A DNA stretch of 40,499 bases from Cryptococcus deneoformans JEC21 (Eukaryota > Basidiomycota > Tremellomycetes > Tremellales > Cryptococcaceae), in assembly GCF_000091045.1 (NCBI RefSeq), contig NC_006682.1:747501-787999 (forward strand), read 5' to 3'. A model generated the notes under the pieces. That model had not been told where the DNA came from. It searched no databases and saw only the letters and a list, made by a program, of their open reading frames with translations. Within the stretch, counting starts at the first letter, position 1. Each line of letters opens with the position of its first letter. Both the position numbers and the translations under genes were made by a program. Positions 1 to 11,637 of this stretch are shown in pieces.

Positions 1-51
1 CTCACTTGAATTTTCCGACTTATTACCATTTGCCCACCCACCTACCTACAG

Positions 52-2102
52 GAACCTAGCAACCTACGCGACCCTCTTCAACCTCCCATTCCTTACACCT
101 CTCATCTGGTCTTTTCAGCGCCTTCTCCACTCGCGCGTTCGGTTGACACTCTGTCCTTCTCCGTCTACTAAGGCTATGCTTGAGGAACAAGGATGGGTGA
201 GCGAAAAAGATGGCGAGGTAGGAAAAGTTAGGATCTGGTCAAGAGGTGTAGACCTCCATCAGTTTGGACGTTCGAAAAGGAGTTGGAAAAGAAGAGAGAT
301 GTGGGGAGTTGGTCTTGCACCTGGTGAAAAGCAAAGCGAGGACAGCCCATTGCTCAAGGTGGAAAAGGACAATCCGGCTATTTCTATGGAGGAGAAGGTG
401 GTTGGACTTCATTGGAATGGGAGTAAAGAAGAAGGGATGATGACGCCGCCTTTGAGTCCTGAAAATGGACCGGAAGACAAGAAGACTTATCATAGTCAAA
501 TCCAATCCCAATCCGACCTTTATCCTCCCTATGAGCGTGGAGATGTACATGGTGAAGTCAAACAACCTTTCAAGGCGAGCTTGGCTGGTGTGTATCCTCC
601 CGACACTAGCCTGGATTTGCCCGAAAGAGTCGTTTTGCTCTATGTTGGGCGAATGTAAGTCCTTCTTTTGCTCCCATTTCGACAAGCATTATCGAATTTT
701 CGTCGATACTTCACACTTTGGATGTATCGTGCGCTAACTTTGTGTTTTTAGTTCATGGGAGAAAAACATCCACCTTCTCCTCTCGGCCTATTCCCACCTC
801 TCTTCCTTCCTCCCCTCTTCCTCCTCTTCGTCTCCCGGCCCCATTAACTTCATGCCCAAACTCATTTTCGTGGGTGACGGTCCAGCACGCAAAGAGTTGG
901 AAACGAAATGCAAAGAAGCGAATTATGACGCCGAATTCTTGGGACATAAACAAGGCGAAGAGTTGGCGGAATGCTATGCGAGTGCGGACGTTTTTGCGTT
1001 CCCGAGTTTTACAGAGGTATGTGTCTGGGCTCATCCGGATTCCCCCTTTCTTAATCTTTTTTTTGACAGAGGTATTATGGGAAATGCTGATGTGTCGATT
1101 GCGGTAGACATTTGGCCAAGTTGTACTCGAAGCGCTAGCCTCCGGTTTGGTAAGTTTCCCGATTCGCTCATCTCCCTTGTCTTTTGGCCTTTTCCCGGGG
1201 ATTGTTGATGCGTTCCGTCCATGAGTTTCTAGTCAAGGGAGAGACGAGTTGGGTTGATGAATTTGAGCTAATCATGCGATTCTCCAACAAGCCTGTGGTT
1301 GGACTCGACGCAGAGGGAACCCGCGATCTCGTCACTCACCAATCTACGGGTCTACTCCTCTCCCCCCCTCACGCCCACTCTTCAGACTATTCAAACAAAG
1401 AATCCACCTCTATCCCATGGCCAAGAGCTTGTAACACCTCTTCGCCATACTTCAAAACCCTGGCCAAAGAGTACGCCAAACTCCTGGCAGAGGTAGTGCG
1501 GATCATCAGAAGAGGAAGGAGATGGGTGAAAGAGGTAGCACAGAGGGAATCGGTGGACGGACGTGGTGGGATGCTATGGAGGTTCGTCCACTCTTTCCTT
1601 TTTTTTTTTCTCACATGATAGTTTTTCAAGAGGCTAATTGATTTGTGACTCCGAAACAGAAATGCGTGGATAGCTACCGCGAAGCCATGCGCATTGCCCG
1701 ATCTAAACGATCCATCCGTATAGTCCCTCATTCACCCACTTCTCCGGAGACTCTCATCCCATCCTTCAACCATGATCCCACCGTTACACGTGATAGCGAT
1801 TACTCCCTGAATGAAAAAAGAAGACAGGGATCATTTGTCAACCGTTTTGGGTTCACCAACAAACCTTTAACTCAGCGAGGGTTTGACGAGAAGGGGAGGT
1901 TTGGGAAGGATTATATTCGACAAGAAGATAATGGTTTATTCTGGATCATGAGTAAGTCATATTAAACTATCCTTTGTTCTGTCACTTTGGCTAATGACAG
2001 ATGATAACAGAGATGCTACTGAAAGCGATGGTTGTACTTGCTTTGGTTTATGCTGTATGGAGGCACCGTAGAGCCAGTTCTGGCGATGCTGTCGTCCACT
2101 GA
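52..2102 (+). CDS. SQD2-like family-4 glycosyltransferase, 5' end outside window, apparent frameshift
   Basis: GT4 (GT-B fold) glycosyltransferase lacking its N-terminal part. An intron ends at 51. Exons read as 52-654, 752-1016, 1108-1149, 1292-1581, 1660-1951 and 2011-2102. Visible landmarks in order: RIWSRGVDLHQFG in the linker, GRISWEKNIHLL (start of the C-terminal Rossmann domain), FVGDGPARKEL, then TFGQVVLEALASGLPVVG with the nucleotide-sugar-binding Glu region typical of GT4, and a C-terminal hydrophobic segment (VVLALVYAVW) likely to anchor it in a membrane. The closest family I recognise is SQD2-like; the true acceptor is unknown. Exon 1292-1581 is one base short of keeping frame: sequence before about 1498 reads KEYAKLLAEVV, while GRTWWDAMEKCVDSYREA after it is in another frame. 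This implies a one-base deletion (lesion or sequencing error). As written, the protein would lose its C-terminus. Confidence 0.8.
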
Positions 2103-2566
2103 TTTGGTCGTGCTTAGAGTCTCTTTACATGCCTTACTGGCAACAAAGAAGGTTTAACTAAGAGAAAGAGGTGTGGATAGACGTGTTCAAGTGTATAATT
2201 ATTTTCACCTTCACCGTCATCGGAAATATAAACAAACAATAACGACCTGTTCTCCTTTTTTTACAACCTCTCGTCTGCCATGGTCATACAACATACCCTC
2301 TTGTGTAATGAATATGTAATACCCGTATAATACCCGTGAATACGCCTGTGTATCTATTTTTGCTCCACATGAATGCCAAGACGGAAGCTCGAAAAACTGA
2401 ACAGCTTGCATGGAAATGTAAGAAGAGTGGTGTCTTTGTAGCCGTTTTATTAGAAAACATGCGATGCAAGTGAATGCGAGATATCGAAACAAATTGATTT
2501 TTTTAACTTTTACTCTCTTCTTCCTCTAGATACTTCTTCCTTTCGCTCTGGTCACACGTCCATCAC
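2103..2566. other. intergenic, convergent 3' flanks
   Basis: This gap lies between the stop of the glycosyltransferase and the stop of CLU1, which converge. It holds short open frames on the minus strand that look like noise, and AT-rich stretches consistent with the 3' UTRs of both genes. I see no gene in it. Confidence 0.6.
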
Positions 2567-5500
2567 TTAACGCTTGGCGCCAGTCCTCCTCTTACCCCTA
2601 AGAGCATTCTTTCCCCTCTTCGCACTTCCACCAACACCGGGAGCAGAGCCCTGGATGTACCTCACCAACTCTTCCAAACTCTCTGTTCCTCGCTCTCCTA
2701 TCTGGGGTGTTCCCGTGGATTCGCCGTTGGCTTGCTCGCCTTGGCCTGCAGTAGCAGCAGCGGCGTTGGCGGAGGGGTTGCCACCTTGGCCAGCAGCGGC
2801 GGCGAGGGCAGCAAGGGTCTGAGGGTCGACGACTCGGACACCCTGAGGGAGGGCGCCGGCACCAGCTCCGCCCAATCGACGAATGCCAGTGGGTCGGCTA
2901 GTAGAGGCAGCACCACCGCCAATCCTCTCCCTAGCCATCTTTAATCTCTCAGTAGCTTCCTTCTTCACGGCTTCTTCCCTCTCCTTTTGCCTTTCTTGGT
3001 TCTCGATCACAGCGGTCAAAAGCTCGACGTTCTTTGCTTCCTCCTTGGTCTGGTTGTGTTCCTCACCAAGACGGGCCTTGAAGATCTCGAGAGCTTGCTT
3101 GGCAGTTTCAAGGGCAGAAGCCATGTCGCCCGCAAGGAAGTGACCTTGGACAAGTTGATGGAGGGACTGGCCAGTTTGGATGTGATTAGGGCCGAAGCAC
3201 GCGAGAGTTGACTCGTATGCTTGCTTTTGCAAGGAGAGCGAAAGAGAGAGATCATTCATGGACTGTAGGACGATACCGGCGTTGCTCTAGTTTGATATCA
3301 GTAAATCTTCTTTCCTCGTACTCCATGCAAGATTACTCACAAGGATAGTGCTAATCTCGGGATGACCGGGACCATAGATCACATCCCAGAGGGTCAAAAG
3401 GTGCCTGAAGTACCTCAAAGATTGCTGAGCGTTACCTTCCAAGTTCTCCAACATGGCGAGCTGGAAGTAATAACCGGCAGTCTCGTGGTGGTAGACACCC
3501 AGAGTCCTCTCGGCGATAGCCACAGCTTGCCTCTGGAACCTGAGCGCGCCGCTGATGTCGACACCAAGAGGTTGTTCGGGGTCAGGGTTCTCTTGCGCCG
3601 CAATCTGCTGGATCTTGAGTCGAGCGATTTGGTGGATGGCCTGAGCATAAGAGTTATACACGGACGCGACTTCGGGGTGGATGACAGAGTGAATAGACTC
3701 GTAGAGCTGGATAGCCTCCAACATAAAGTCGAGACCAAATTCGATCTTGCCACGGTTGATGGTGTTTCGGCCAGCTTCAAGGATCTCCTCCGCGACAGAA
3801 ACCTGAAAAGCTCGCTACCATCAGCGTAGAATTTGGAGACAAGAAGAGAAGATAACTCACGGAAGGAGCAGTGGACTTGATGACAGGGACCAAAGTCAAA
3901 ACGTCCTCACCCTCGAAGGTTGTTGTCCTCTTCACCGTCTCACCCTTGGCACCAGCCTTTGATCCCTTCTTCTTCTCCTTGCTCTTGATATTTTCCTCCC
4001 TCTTGTTCTCCTCCTCTTCTTGGTCCTTGCTGAAGACATATTCCCTTTGGGCGAGCTGGAATCCAACACGGCTAGCCAACTCTCTAAGCAGCTGCTTCTT
4101 CCTCAAACCGCTCTCCAGGAAGCTCTCGTCCAAGGTCCATCTGAATCGGGACTTGACCTCCTTGATAATTTGAGCCCTCAAACACTCAGGAGTGAGCTTA
4201 ACGTATGCGGGCTCAGGCTCGTTGCTGTTGATACCAATAGGGGTGTAAGAAGCCACGGGGGCGGGGTTGAGACATGAGCCGAGAAGACAGTTGAGGAAAT
4301 GAGAGACGGCATCCGTAGCGGTTTCGGGTTGGAGAGGGTACAAAAGCTCACGGAGGATGTGCTTGGCCGCTCGGAAGACCATTTCTTGGAGGACGATAGA
4401 CTTTCATATGTCAGCTGGCACCCCAATCGTCATCATACTGTGTTTACATGGACTTACCTGCAAAGCAGCCAAGTGACCAGAAGGCTCCTTGGCAGCACCA
4501 TCCTTACTGGTAGAGAATTGAATAATGGTGGAAGCCAAGTGACCCAAGTACCTAATGTTCACACCTCGCTGGTGCAAGTGCTTAGACAAGCTCTCACCGT
4601 CCATGACACCAGAGGTGTTGCCAGTAAGAACATCAAGGACGACAGCAGGGATAGCAATCTGTCGAAGGAAAAGACCAGCGTCGCGAACGGCCTTCACAGA
4701 GGGGTCAGACTCGTCGGTGATGGCGGCCTTGATTTCAGTTTTGCCTTCCTGACCCTCGGCCTCGAGGACAGGCTGTTCGACAAAGGCATCAGGGTTGAAG
4801 CTGAGGTTGAACTGCTTAATATCGCCAATGAGGCTAGCGTCGACGGGTCGGTCTTCTTCAGCACGGCGAGCGGCGGCGGCACTAGCAGCGGCGGACTGTT
4901 CCTCTTGAGGGATCTCACTCTGCTCCCCTTCCTTCTTCTTCTCGCCTTCGGCATCGGCAGCAGCGGCGGCCTCAGCTTCAGCTTCAGCCTTCTTGGCCTG
5001 TGCCTTCTCAGCGACACCCCTAGCCCACCTCTTCAATTCACTCTCCCAGAACTGTTCAATTAACTCGGGCCTCAGCATGACAAGCCTGTGAGGGTACTGT
5101 ACGCCTTCCTCGGCAGACTCATCGTCCTTCTTGGGGCCAACGAGCGGGCCAGTGATGTCCTTTTCGAGCCACTCGACATCAACAGGCGCCAATCTCTGAG
5201 CATCGAGAAGGTATCGTCGACCGTCCTGACCCTTCAAACCCTTAACCTCAGCGGAGGCGTAAAACTCGTGTTCCTTGCCTTCACCGTCCTTGATAGTGTG
5301 AGCGGCGAGACGGAGAGGGGTAGCAATTGTGGAGAGAAGAGAGTGAGTAGCGGCGTCCCAGTGGACAGAAGTTGGTCGTTCAGAGTCAAGGCCGTAGATC
5401 ATCATGGGGTTGTCGCTCTCGGTTTCAGAACCAGACTTCTCAGTGGGCTTCTCGACATCGACCCAGTCTTCCTTCTTCTGTTCACCCTCAACAGCATCGG

Positions 5501-7353
5501 CGGTTTCAGCTTCCGCCTCGGTCTCAGCCTGGGCCTTCTCCTCCTCGACAGCTCGCCTGTTGGAGAAGATACCCGGCAAGATACTCTGGCAGATCCACCT
5601 CCTTCCTTGCCAGTCGACAATGGTGTGACCCAAAAGGTAAAGACCGTCGGCATCAATCTTGTTCAACAACTTGACACCAGCGGCATCCTTTCCGTGAGAA
5701 ATTCGCATGGCGGCGTCACCGCCCAAGTGCGCATACGTGTCAAGAGCATCAGAGTCACCTTGGGTGATGAAGATGTTCGATTGGAGATACATGTGCGCCT
5801 TGGGGTCTTCGGCGGGGTTGATAGGGGGGATATCGCCCTTGGAGACAGCTTGTACCGCTCGCGCTGCAGCCTGATCAAACTCGGCCCACACCTTTTGAAG
5901 CATCTTTTCTCTGAAAACACGCTCCTGCATGGTTCCACGGGGGAGCTCACGGATACCTTGAATTTCCTCGTTCCAGTCACGGGCAGCATCGACGAGGTCG
6001 GGGCCGTAGGCGCCAGTGTGAAGGAAGGCAAGCTGAGTGCGCAAAATTTCAGGGGAAATAGCGGGCTTGGGGGGGGATGTGAGGAAAGGGTAAGCAGGAG
6101 TAGCTTGTGGGATGGCGACGGTGGAGATTGGGTCGGCCAAGGCACCGTCGAGAGAGATCGGAGGGAGCCTGGAGACGCGCTCGGAGAAGAGGGGCGAGAT
6201 GGAGTGGAGGAGGTCGATCAAAGAATGAGTGGGAGCAGGGATTGAGCCGTCGGCAGAAGGACGAGGGGAGGGGTCAAAGTTGTTGACGTTGGATTTTGAA
6301 ACGTACCATCCTCGAGTAGAGCAGATAAGAGTCACAACCTCGCCCTCAAGCAAAGATACTTGGAGATAAAGCTCGTGGCCCTTTTGACGGAGGTGGGGAG
6401 GAGGGGGGTTGAAATGGGAAATCTGGATAGACTTGAGACTGGGAGCAACCTCAACAGGGTCGGAGCTGACCGCGAGGGAGCCAAAAGAAGCAGGAGCCCA
6501 TCCCTTCCAGTCAGCAAAGGCGTGAGCCTTGTCACCAGAAACACTTCGCTTGACTTTGACGAGTTCCTTTTTTCCACCTTTGCCTTTACGACCAGAAGGC
6601 AGAGAAACCTCGACTTCTTCGTAGGTAGTCTCAGCGTTGGCAGAGACCAAACCGTCACGGACCTGCTCAAAGATGGTCGAACCAGCCTGAAGACCGAGAG
6701 GGTTGGAGGTGGTGTTGGCGGTAGTGCCGGAAGGAGCAATGAGCTCGAGAAGTCGAATAATAGACTGACGAGCGCTGAGCTCTCCGTAAGGTTCTACTCA
6801 AAAGTTAGAACATTCATCACGCCCAAGAGAAACAGAAACACACCCCTAACAGCCTCAAGAACCCTCTCTTCACCCTCCTGCAAATGCTCAAAAGCATCTT
6901 GCACCTCCAACCACTCATTCAACTTCTCGCCCGCCCTGACCTCACTGAAATCCTTCTTCTTACTGTATATCTTGCCTCGGCCATCTTCACCCTTGACGAA
7001 TGGCAGTTGAAGAGAGTAAGGACCAAGCCAGTAAGCGCCAACCCAGTCGTTGATGAGAAGCTTGATGTCTTGGATTGTCTCTTGGGGTTGAGGGTAGAGA
7101 GTGATCCTGTCAAGGGGTTCTGTCGAGTCCTTGGGCTTGGGGACCGTCCTGGAGCAGGTAGGAGAAGGGATACGGATCGTGACAGGAGGAACTATGTTTT
7201 TCTGTGAGCAGATGAAACGGAGGAGAGTGGATAGGCTAAACATGACATACGCTGTTGCTGCTCTTCGAGCTGCTGTTGCTCGTCGAGTTGCTGCTGGAGC
7301 TGTTGCTCCTCAGCCTGGCCGTTCTGGGCAGCAGCCTTGGCTGATTCTGACAT
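2567..7353 (-). CDS. CLU1: CLU1/TIF31, clustered mitochondria protein
   Basis: Cytosolic clustered-mitochondria protein; in yeast it associates with eIF3, and its loss collapses the mitochondrial network. Six exons: 7353-7251, 7191-6844, 6793-4458, 4400-3861, 3802-3341, 3286-2567, summing to 1503 codons including stop with every junction in frame. The order is a Gln/Glu-rich N-terminus (about residues 15-35), a CLU-N region, the CLU domain with HTIVDWQGRRWICQSILPGI, an acidic and Ala/Lys-rich linker, the eIF3-p135-like region, then TPR repeats (LQKQAYESTLACFG...; NPDPEQPLGVDISG nearby) and an Ala/Gly-rich tail ending in basic residues (GKNALRGKRRTGAKR). The total, 1502 residues, is longer than the yeast protein but normal for basidiomycetes because of the low-complexity inserts. 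A single housekeeping gene, apparently intact. The long open frames on the opposite strand are codon-bias shadows. Confidence 0.96.
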
Positions 7354-7500
7354 TTTCGGTGATGCTTTTAGGAGGGAAGATGTTTTTTGTTGAAAGAAAC
7401 GAAAAGTATACGAATCCTCCGCGGAAAGTCACTTTTTTCGGTCAAGGCTCGGCATCGGGGTAATCACCGATCAGCGCCGATTACAAAATTGAACCGACCA

Positions 7501-8262
7501 TTACAAATTGGAGCGGCGGTTTTGTATGTCATTACAGTACTCACGAGTAACCACACAGCCCCGATCCCGCTGTTCAACATGTTGAACATGAGGCCAAACT
7601 GCCTGAGGCAGCCGCCCAGCTGACGGTCCGTCACCTTCGTTCAATTTATACTCAAGAGGCTTTGCCTTCTGGCATACTGTTCCTGAGGCCAGCGCGGATG
7701 ACTTGAGAAGATCGTAGAGACGAACGACCGACCAAAGCACTGCCAAAGCTGTTACAAGGGGCCCTGCACTACGGGTGATGGAAAGCGTCAGGCCAGATAT
7801 ATGTTTCGGTATCGTGACTTTAGGGTAATTGCTTACATGAACAGAGCCAACTGGTGTGGCTTGACTAATGTCGCAGCCAGGCTTAGTCCCAGCGACGCCG
7901 AGAACAAGGTTACATCGACCAACACTATCCGGACATGTGTCAATATCTCTAAAATCATATATAACTGCTACTTGATTACAGCAGAACATCAAGCCTTTAA
8001 TGCGTTTAACGCACACCTTGGTCGTTGTTGTTGTTTCCCCAGAGCGGTTGCCGCTCTTGGATGAACCACCCCCTGCCTTCTTGGCTGTCCATAGGGCTGG
8101 AGGGAGTATCGCCGGCGTTTGAGTCTGAGGGGGAACGACCGTGCTGTCTTTCATTGGGTATAACCCTTGAGTATCATTATCAAGCTCATTCGTAGGATTT
8201 GGGAGACGCTTTGCTGTTTGTCTAGGTTCCACGCCACTGCTATTGTGCAGTTCGTGTTCCAT
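7501..8262 (-). CDS. hypothetical protein, uncertain model
   Basis: An open frame of 253 codons starting at 8262, not matched to any family I know. It starts MEHELHNSSGVEPRQTAKR, is Ser/Thr/Pro-rich for the first 80 residues, then has a Cys-containing stretch (DIDTCPDSVGRC) and one hydrophobic segment (AGPLVTALAVLWSVV). Two internal stretches look like introns: about 8018-7954 (GTGTGCG to TTTTAG) and about 7831-7771 (GTAAGC to CGTAG). If both are removed, the C-terminus reads differently and stops near 7645. The gene could therefore be a spliced short protein, or not coding at all. It lies just upstream of CLU1 on the same strand. Confidence 0.3.
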   Translation of the reverse strand: MEHELHNSSGVEPRQTAKRLPNPTNELDNDTQGLYPMKDSTVVPPQTQTPAILPPALWTAKKAGGGSSKSGNRSGETTTTTKVCVKRIKGLMFCCNQVAVIYDFRDIDTCPDSVGRCNLVLGVAGTKPGCDISQATPVGSVHVSNYPKVTIPKHISGLTLSITRSAGPLVTALAVLWSVVRLYDLLKSSALASGTVCQKAKPLEYKLNEGDGPSAGRLPQAVWPHVQHVEQRDRGCVVTREYCNDIQNRRSNL

Positions 8263-9105
8263 TGTGTTGAATGGAAATGAAGGGAGGGCGATACTAGTGG
8301 AAAAATAAAAGTAAGAGAACAGTCATTTATTCCACAGAGAGAATATATTTAGGATGGGATAACGACCTTTTCTGTGCCCAGGATGCCTTTGCCCTTGTCG
8401 ACAGAAACACATCGGTAACTCACAATTATGATCCCGAGAAGACTTCCGAACATTCTGAAGTGTGTTATAAATGCAGAAGGTCAAGTGAGGGATCATCTTG
8501 AAAGCTTGATGCTCTTATCTTTCTCAATCAGGCTGACAAATAGCTGCAAGTTCCAGTCCTAACTCGGAGGTAAAAGAAGAGTCGGCAGAAACCGATGGAG
8601 ATGCCAAAGAGAAGAATGTATGTCTTTTTGATTTATTTGCCCTTATCAATGACTTTCCCATTGCTAACTGTCGTGCTAATATACTAAAGATCTTTCAAAG
8701 GATGTTCAGGAAAGGATTCGAGGTTGTCTATGTTAACATACTATAAAGCGATTGGAGTGACCAAGTTACATCTATATTCCTACATGTTGTGCCAACTCTT
8801 AACATGTAATTAATATGCGATCTATTTTCACTCAAAATGTAACTGTTCAGAGGAAGGAGTATTGTTACTTGTTTTGTGTGCTTTATAACTTGGAAGATAA
8901 TGATGGTACTTGGTCCCGATGTATGCAACAGTACAACTTCATTCATTTTTAGATATGTATCAACTAACAACAACCCAGTACAAAAAGTAATGGGATTGCC
9001 CTCCTTTTCGGAAGTAAAGCATCATTCTGACTCTCAATCCTTAACAACAACGCCAAAAAACAATTATTCCACCATCAAATCTCCGAGCAATATGCTCGGC
9101 CCGGC
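8263..9105. other. intergenic, no gene seen
   Basis: About 840 bp of AT-rich sequence between the hypothetical gene start and the stop of the TauD-type gene. It contains only short, stop-rich frames. It must hold the promoter of the upstream hypothetical gene (if real) and the 3' UTR of the dioxygenase. Confidence 0.5.
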
Positions 9106-10747
9106 CTATTTGGTAACCTGGGCCCTGTACACTTCGCCAAGCGCCCCCTCAGTAGGCAAAGCAAGGCCCAAAGTGTCACGCCTCGTAGTAGCCGAAGGGT
9201 CAAAATAAGGTTTTTCACCGATAGAAACGACGCGGTCGCCGACTCGAAGTTGCTTTTCATAGTCGAACGTGGCCTGTAAAGAAGAAATGAGAGGGGATTA
9301 GCGCGGCGCCGAAGGGAGAGGGGGAAGGAGAAAAGGAAAAAAAGAAGGAGGGACTCACGCTATGCGAAGTTGAGCGGTTATCCCAAAGAGCGACATCGGC
9401 GATACCTGTCGGATAGTTGATGCCCCATTTGAACCGAACTTGGAGGTCATGGTTGTTCTGCGTTACTTTCTACGATCGCCCACCTTTGGTATTAGCCGAT
9501 GCAACTTGGGAATGGAGTGTGATAGCATATGGGGTATAAAGCGGAGAGTAGAGTGAAGAGCGGAGGGGAGAAAGAACCATAACATACAAAGAGGTAATCC
9601 AGAATGAAATCAGATTCGTCCTTGGTAACGCCCAAGATACGCCTTGTAAAGCCTTGATTGACATAAAGTCCTTTCCAGCCAGTCACAGGGTCTACGTATC
9701 ATTGTCAGTATGAAGTCAAGTCACAGGGAGGAGAGGCCATGAGAGGTGGGAGGAAGAAAGGCAGTAGGACAAAAAAAACAACTACTCACTAACGCGAATG
9801 ACAGGGTGGATGGCAGACAGAGAAGGACCTTCGTTAAGAGGTGAACCTCGCTCGCCCGTTCGAAGTTCAATACCATACTGCTCAGCGGCTTTGCTGAAGA
9901 ATGCGGCTTCATGGAATGCTTCCTTGCCTTCAAGAAACTTTGTGAAATGGGGAGAAAGACGAGAGTAGGCTTCGTAGGCAGATGCCCAGATTGTGTCGCC
10001 TCCAGAGGGAGGTGCAGTATGGACCTGGCCGGGGGGTCTGCGTTAGTGGAGGCTCTTGGAGTCTTAGGCTTAGGGATGGCAGAAATGGGATGGGATTGGG
10101 CGTATGTAGGATGGGGGAAAGACGTACTTTGAGGATGGCGTAGTCACTGGGGACAGGCTCAAACGTGATATCAGAGTGTCAGAGCTGACTGGCGAGACGA
10201 GAAGGATCACCGATGTTTCGGCTTTGTCGCTCACTCGTGATACTGTGTATTGAGAATGTCAGCACAGACTACTCTCAATGTAGCATAGGTCGTATTTACA
10301 CTGAGATGTGGTCACCCTTGGACGAGCTAAGCTCAGTAGTGGGGTGGATATGCAGAGTGGAGTCTCCAGGCTTGCCAGAGAGCTCACCAAGTCTCTTACC
10401 AAGGGTCTTTTGGTCGTCAACGTTGATGTCCTGAGCACGGAAAAAGACGACGCCTCTTTGGGAAACTGCACACCTGATCAGTACTCTACCATTAAACCTT
10501 GATTACTGAAAAGTTACTTACTCAGCACGGCGAGATCTTTGATAAATTCATCGGCGTTGGGAGCATTGACAATCTGAGAGAGCTGGATGTCGCTGCCAAA
10601 CTCCTGTCCAATAAAGGGTGTGACTTCAAAAGACTTCCATTTGTCAAGCGAGTGGTTTCGAGGAATAGGTTGGGTACTGCCCCGGACGCCTAGGGTGCCG
10701 ACCTTTTGTGTCAAGCTGTCAATGGTTTGGGTGAGGGTAGAGGTCAT
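9106..10747 (-). pseudogene. TauD/TfdA-family alpha-ketoglutarate-dependent sulfonate dioxygenase with in-frame stop
   Basis: Fe(II)/2-oxoglutarate dioxygenase of the TauD/JLP1 type, which releases sulfite from taurine or other sulfonates for sulfur supply. Seven exons: 10747-10522, 10465-10300, 10242-10128, 10024-9790, 9691-9588, 9457-9359, 9273-9106, summing to exactly 371 codons. Landmarks: ISQRGVVFFRAQD, HSDITFEPVPSDYA carrying the first His and Asp iron ligands, GGDTIWASAYEAY, HPVIRV..TGWKGLYVNQGF, and DVALWDNRSTSHSATFDY with the distal His and the region of the 2-oxoglutarate Arg. Codon 152 (10181-10179) is TGA, directly before the HSD iron-ligand motif, where relatives have Trp (LWHSD). 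All other junctions stay in frame, so this is a single nonsense change in an otherwise complete gene. Readthrough or an assembly error cannot be excluded. Divergent from the DAO-fold gene starting at 11638. Confidence 0.85.
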
Positions 10748-11637
10748 GTTGGGAGTTGATTGATGAGTGATTTGCTAAACATTGTCACCGCTGTCGCACT
10801 TGGGCCGGTCATATATATATCCTTGAGTGATGAATAATAACTGGTGAATAATAACCTGGTATGGCGTGCTGAAATATTTATGAACTGCCAAAAGATGGAT
10901 GATGATAAACTTGCGTGCGCGATGACGAAATAGCAACTCTACAGTCCTGTTGCGAGCGATGGTAGAGTCGAAGAATGTGGGAAATAGGGTGGGCCATTCC
11001 GGTTCAATGAGGGCGCAGCAGAAGTGAGCACCTAGAGACGTGCATGTCGCCTATTGCGGTGCTTTTTAGTATGCGCTAGTGGTCGATTGCGGCTTATGGG
11101 AATGTCAAATACGCAAGAGGAGACTGGTGGAACACAAGTTGAAAACTAAACAAACCTCAAGCCCGTGAGAAACCACCGAATGCGTGAGGTCAACGTCAGA
11201 TTGCGCCATGATAAGTGAGTTACGTAATTTTTTCGGTCTTGTCCGAAAGGGCTGGTTTCCCGCTGCTTTCCACCTGTTTCCTTTTTTGTTCGGCATATTT
11301 TATCGGGCTGGCGTGTTGTCTTAGACCAAGCAGCAACGGTAAGCCTGTCGAGAAGAGGCGGTTGGGTGGAACTGACTCTTCTGCATACCCATAGCTCGAG
11401 CAGTCTCTTATGAATGGATAACTGTATAAATCAAACGGCAATCGCCAATTCTACCCAAGCCGGTTGTAAACCGGTCCAACACCGGTCTTATCAGTCCTGT
11501 CCGGCCACTCGCGCATCCCAGATATTAGATAGGCGTAAGCCGAACCGGCCCTCTCGTTGCACAGTTTTATATCGCCCATAAACAACAAACCGTTATTCTT
11601 CATTCTACATCTACTATCTTCACCACTCTTCATCACT
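10748..11637. promoter_or_regulatory. shared divergent promoter of TauD-type and DAO-type genes
   Basis: 890 bp between two outward-facing starts. It contains TATA-like runs (near 10811 and 11425), a short direct repeat (GAATAATAAC, near 10830 and 10844), three CCGGT boxes at 11460, 11471 and 11482 with exact 11-bp spacing, and a GATA-factor-like site (CTTATCAG, 11487-11494). The layout suggests co-regulation by sulfur or nitrogen status; this is inference. Confidence 0.5.
11460..11494. promoter_or_regulatory. three CCGGT boxes at 11-bp spacing plus GATA-like site
   Basis: CCGGT occurs at 11460, 11471 and 11482, one helical turn apart, followed by CTTATCAG (reverse complement CTGATAAG, a consensus GATA-factor site). 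This lies about 145 bp upstream of the oxidoreductase start. CGG/CCG repeats fit Zn2Cys6 regulators and GATA fits nitrogen control; neither has been tested. Confidence 0.4.

Noticed and set aside
1493..1543. Intron explaining the glycosyltransferase frame change
   Set aside because: The GTAGTG to CACAG excision keeps the old frame and removes conserved residues; shorter ones (17-29 nt) are implausible.
4299..5063. 254-codon open frame on the plus strand
   Set aside because: Antisense to CLU1 coding sequence; same codon-bias shadow.
5088..6245. 385-codon open frame on the plus strand
   Set aside because: It lies antisense to the CLU domain exon of CLU1, whose strong codon bias leaves the opposite strand open. 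No recognisable protein, and CLU1 is unambiguous.
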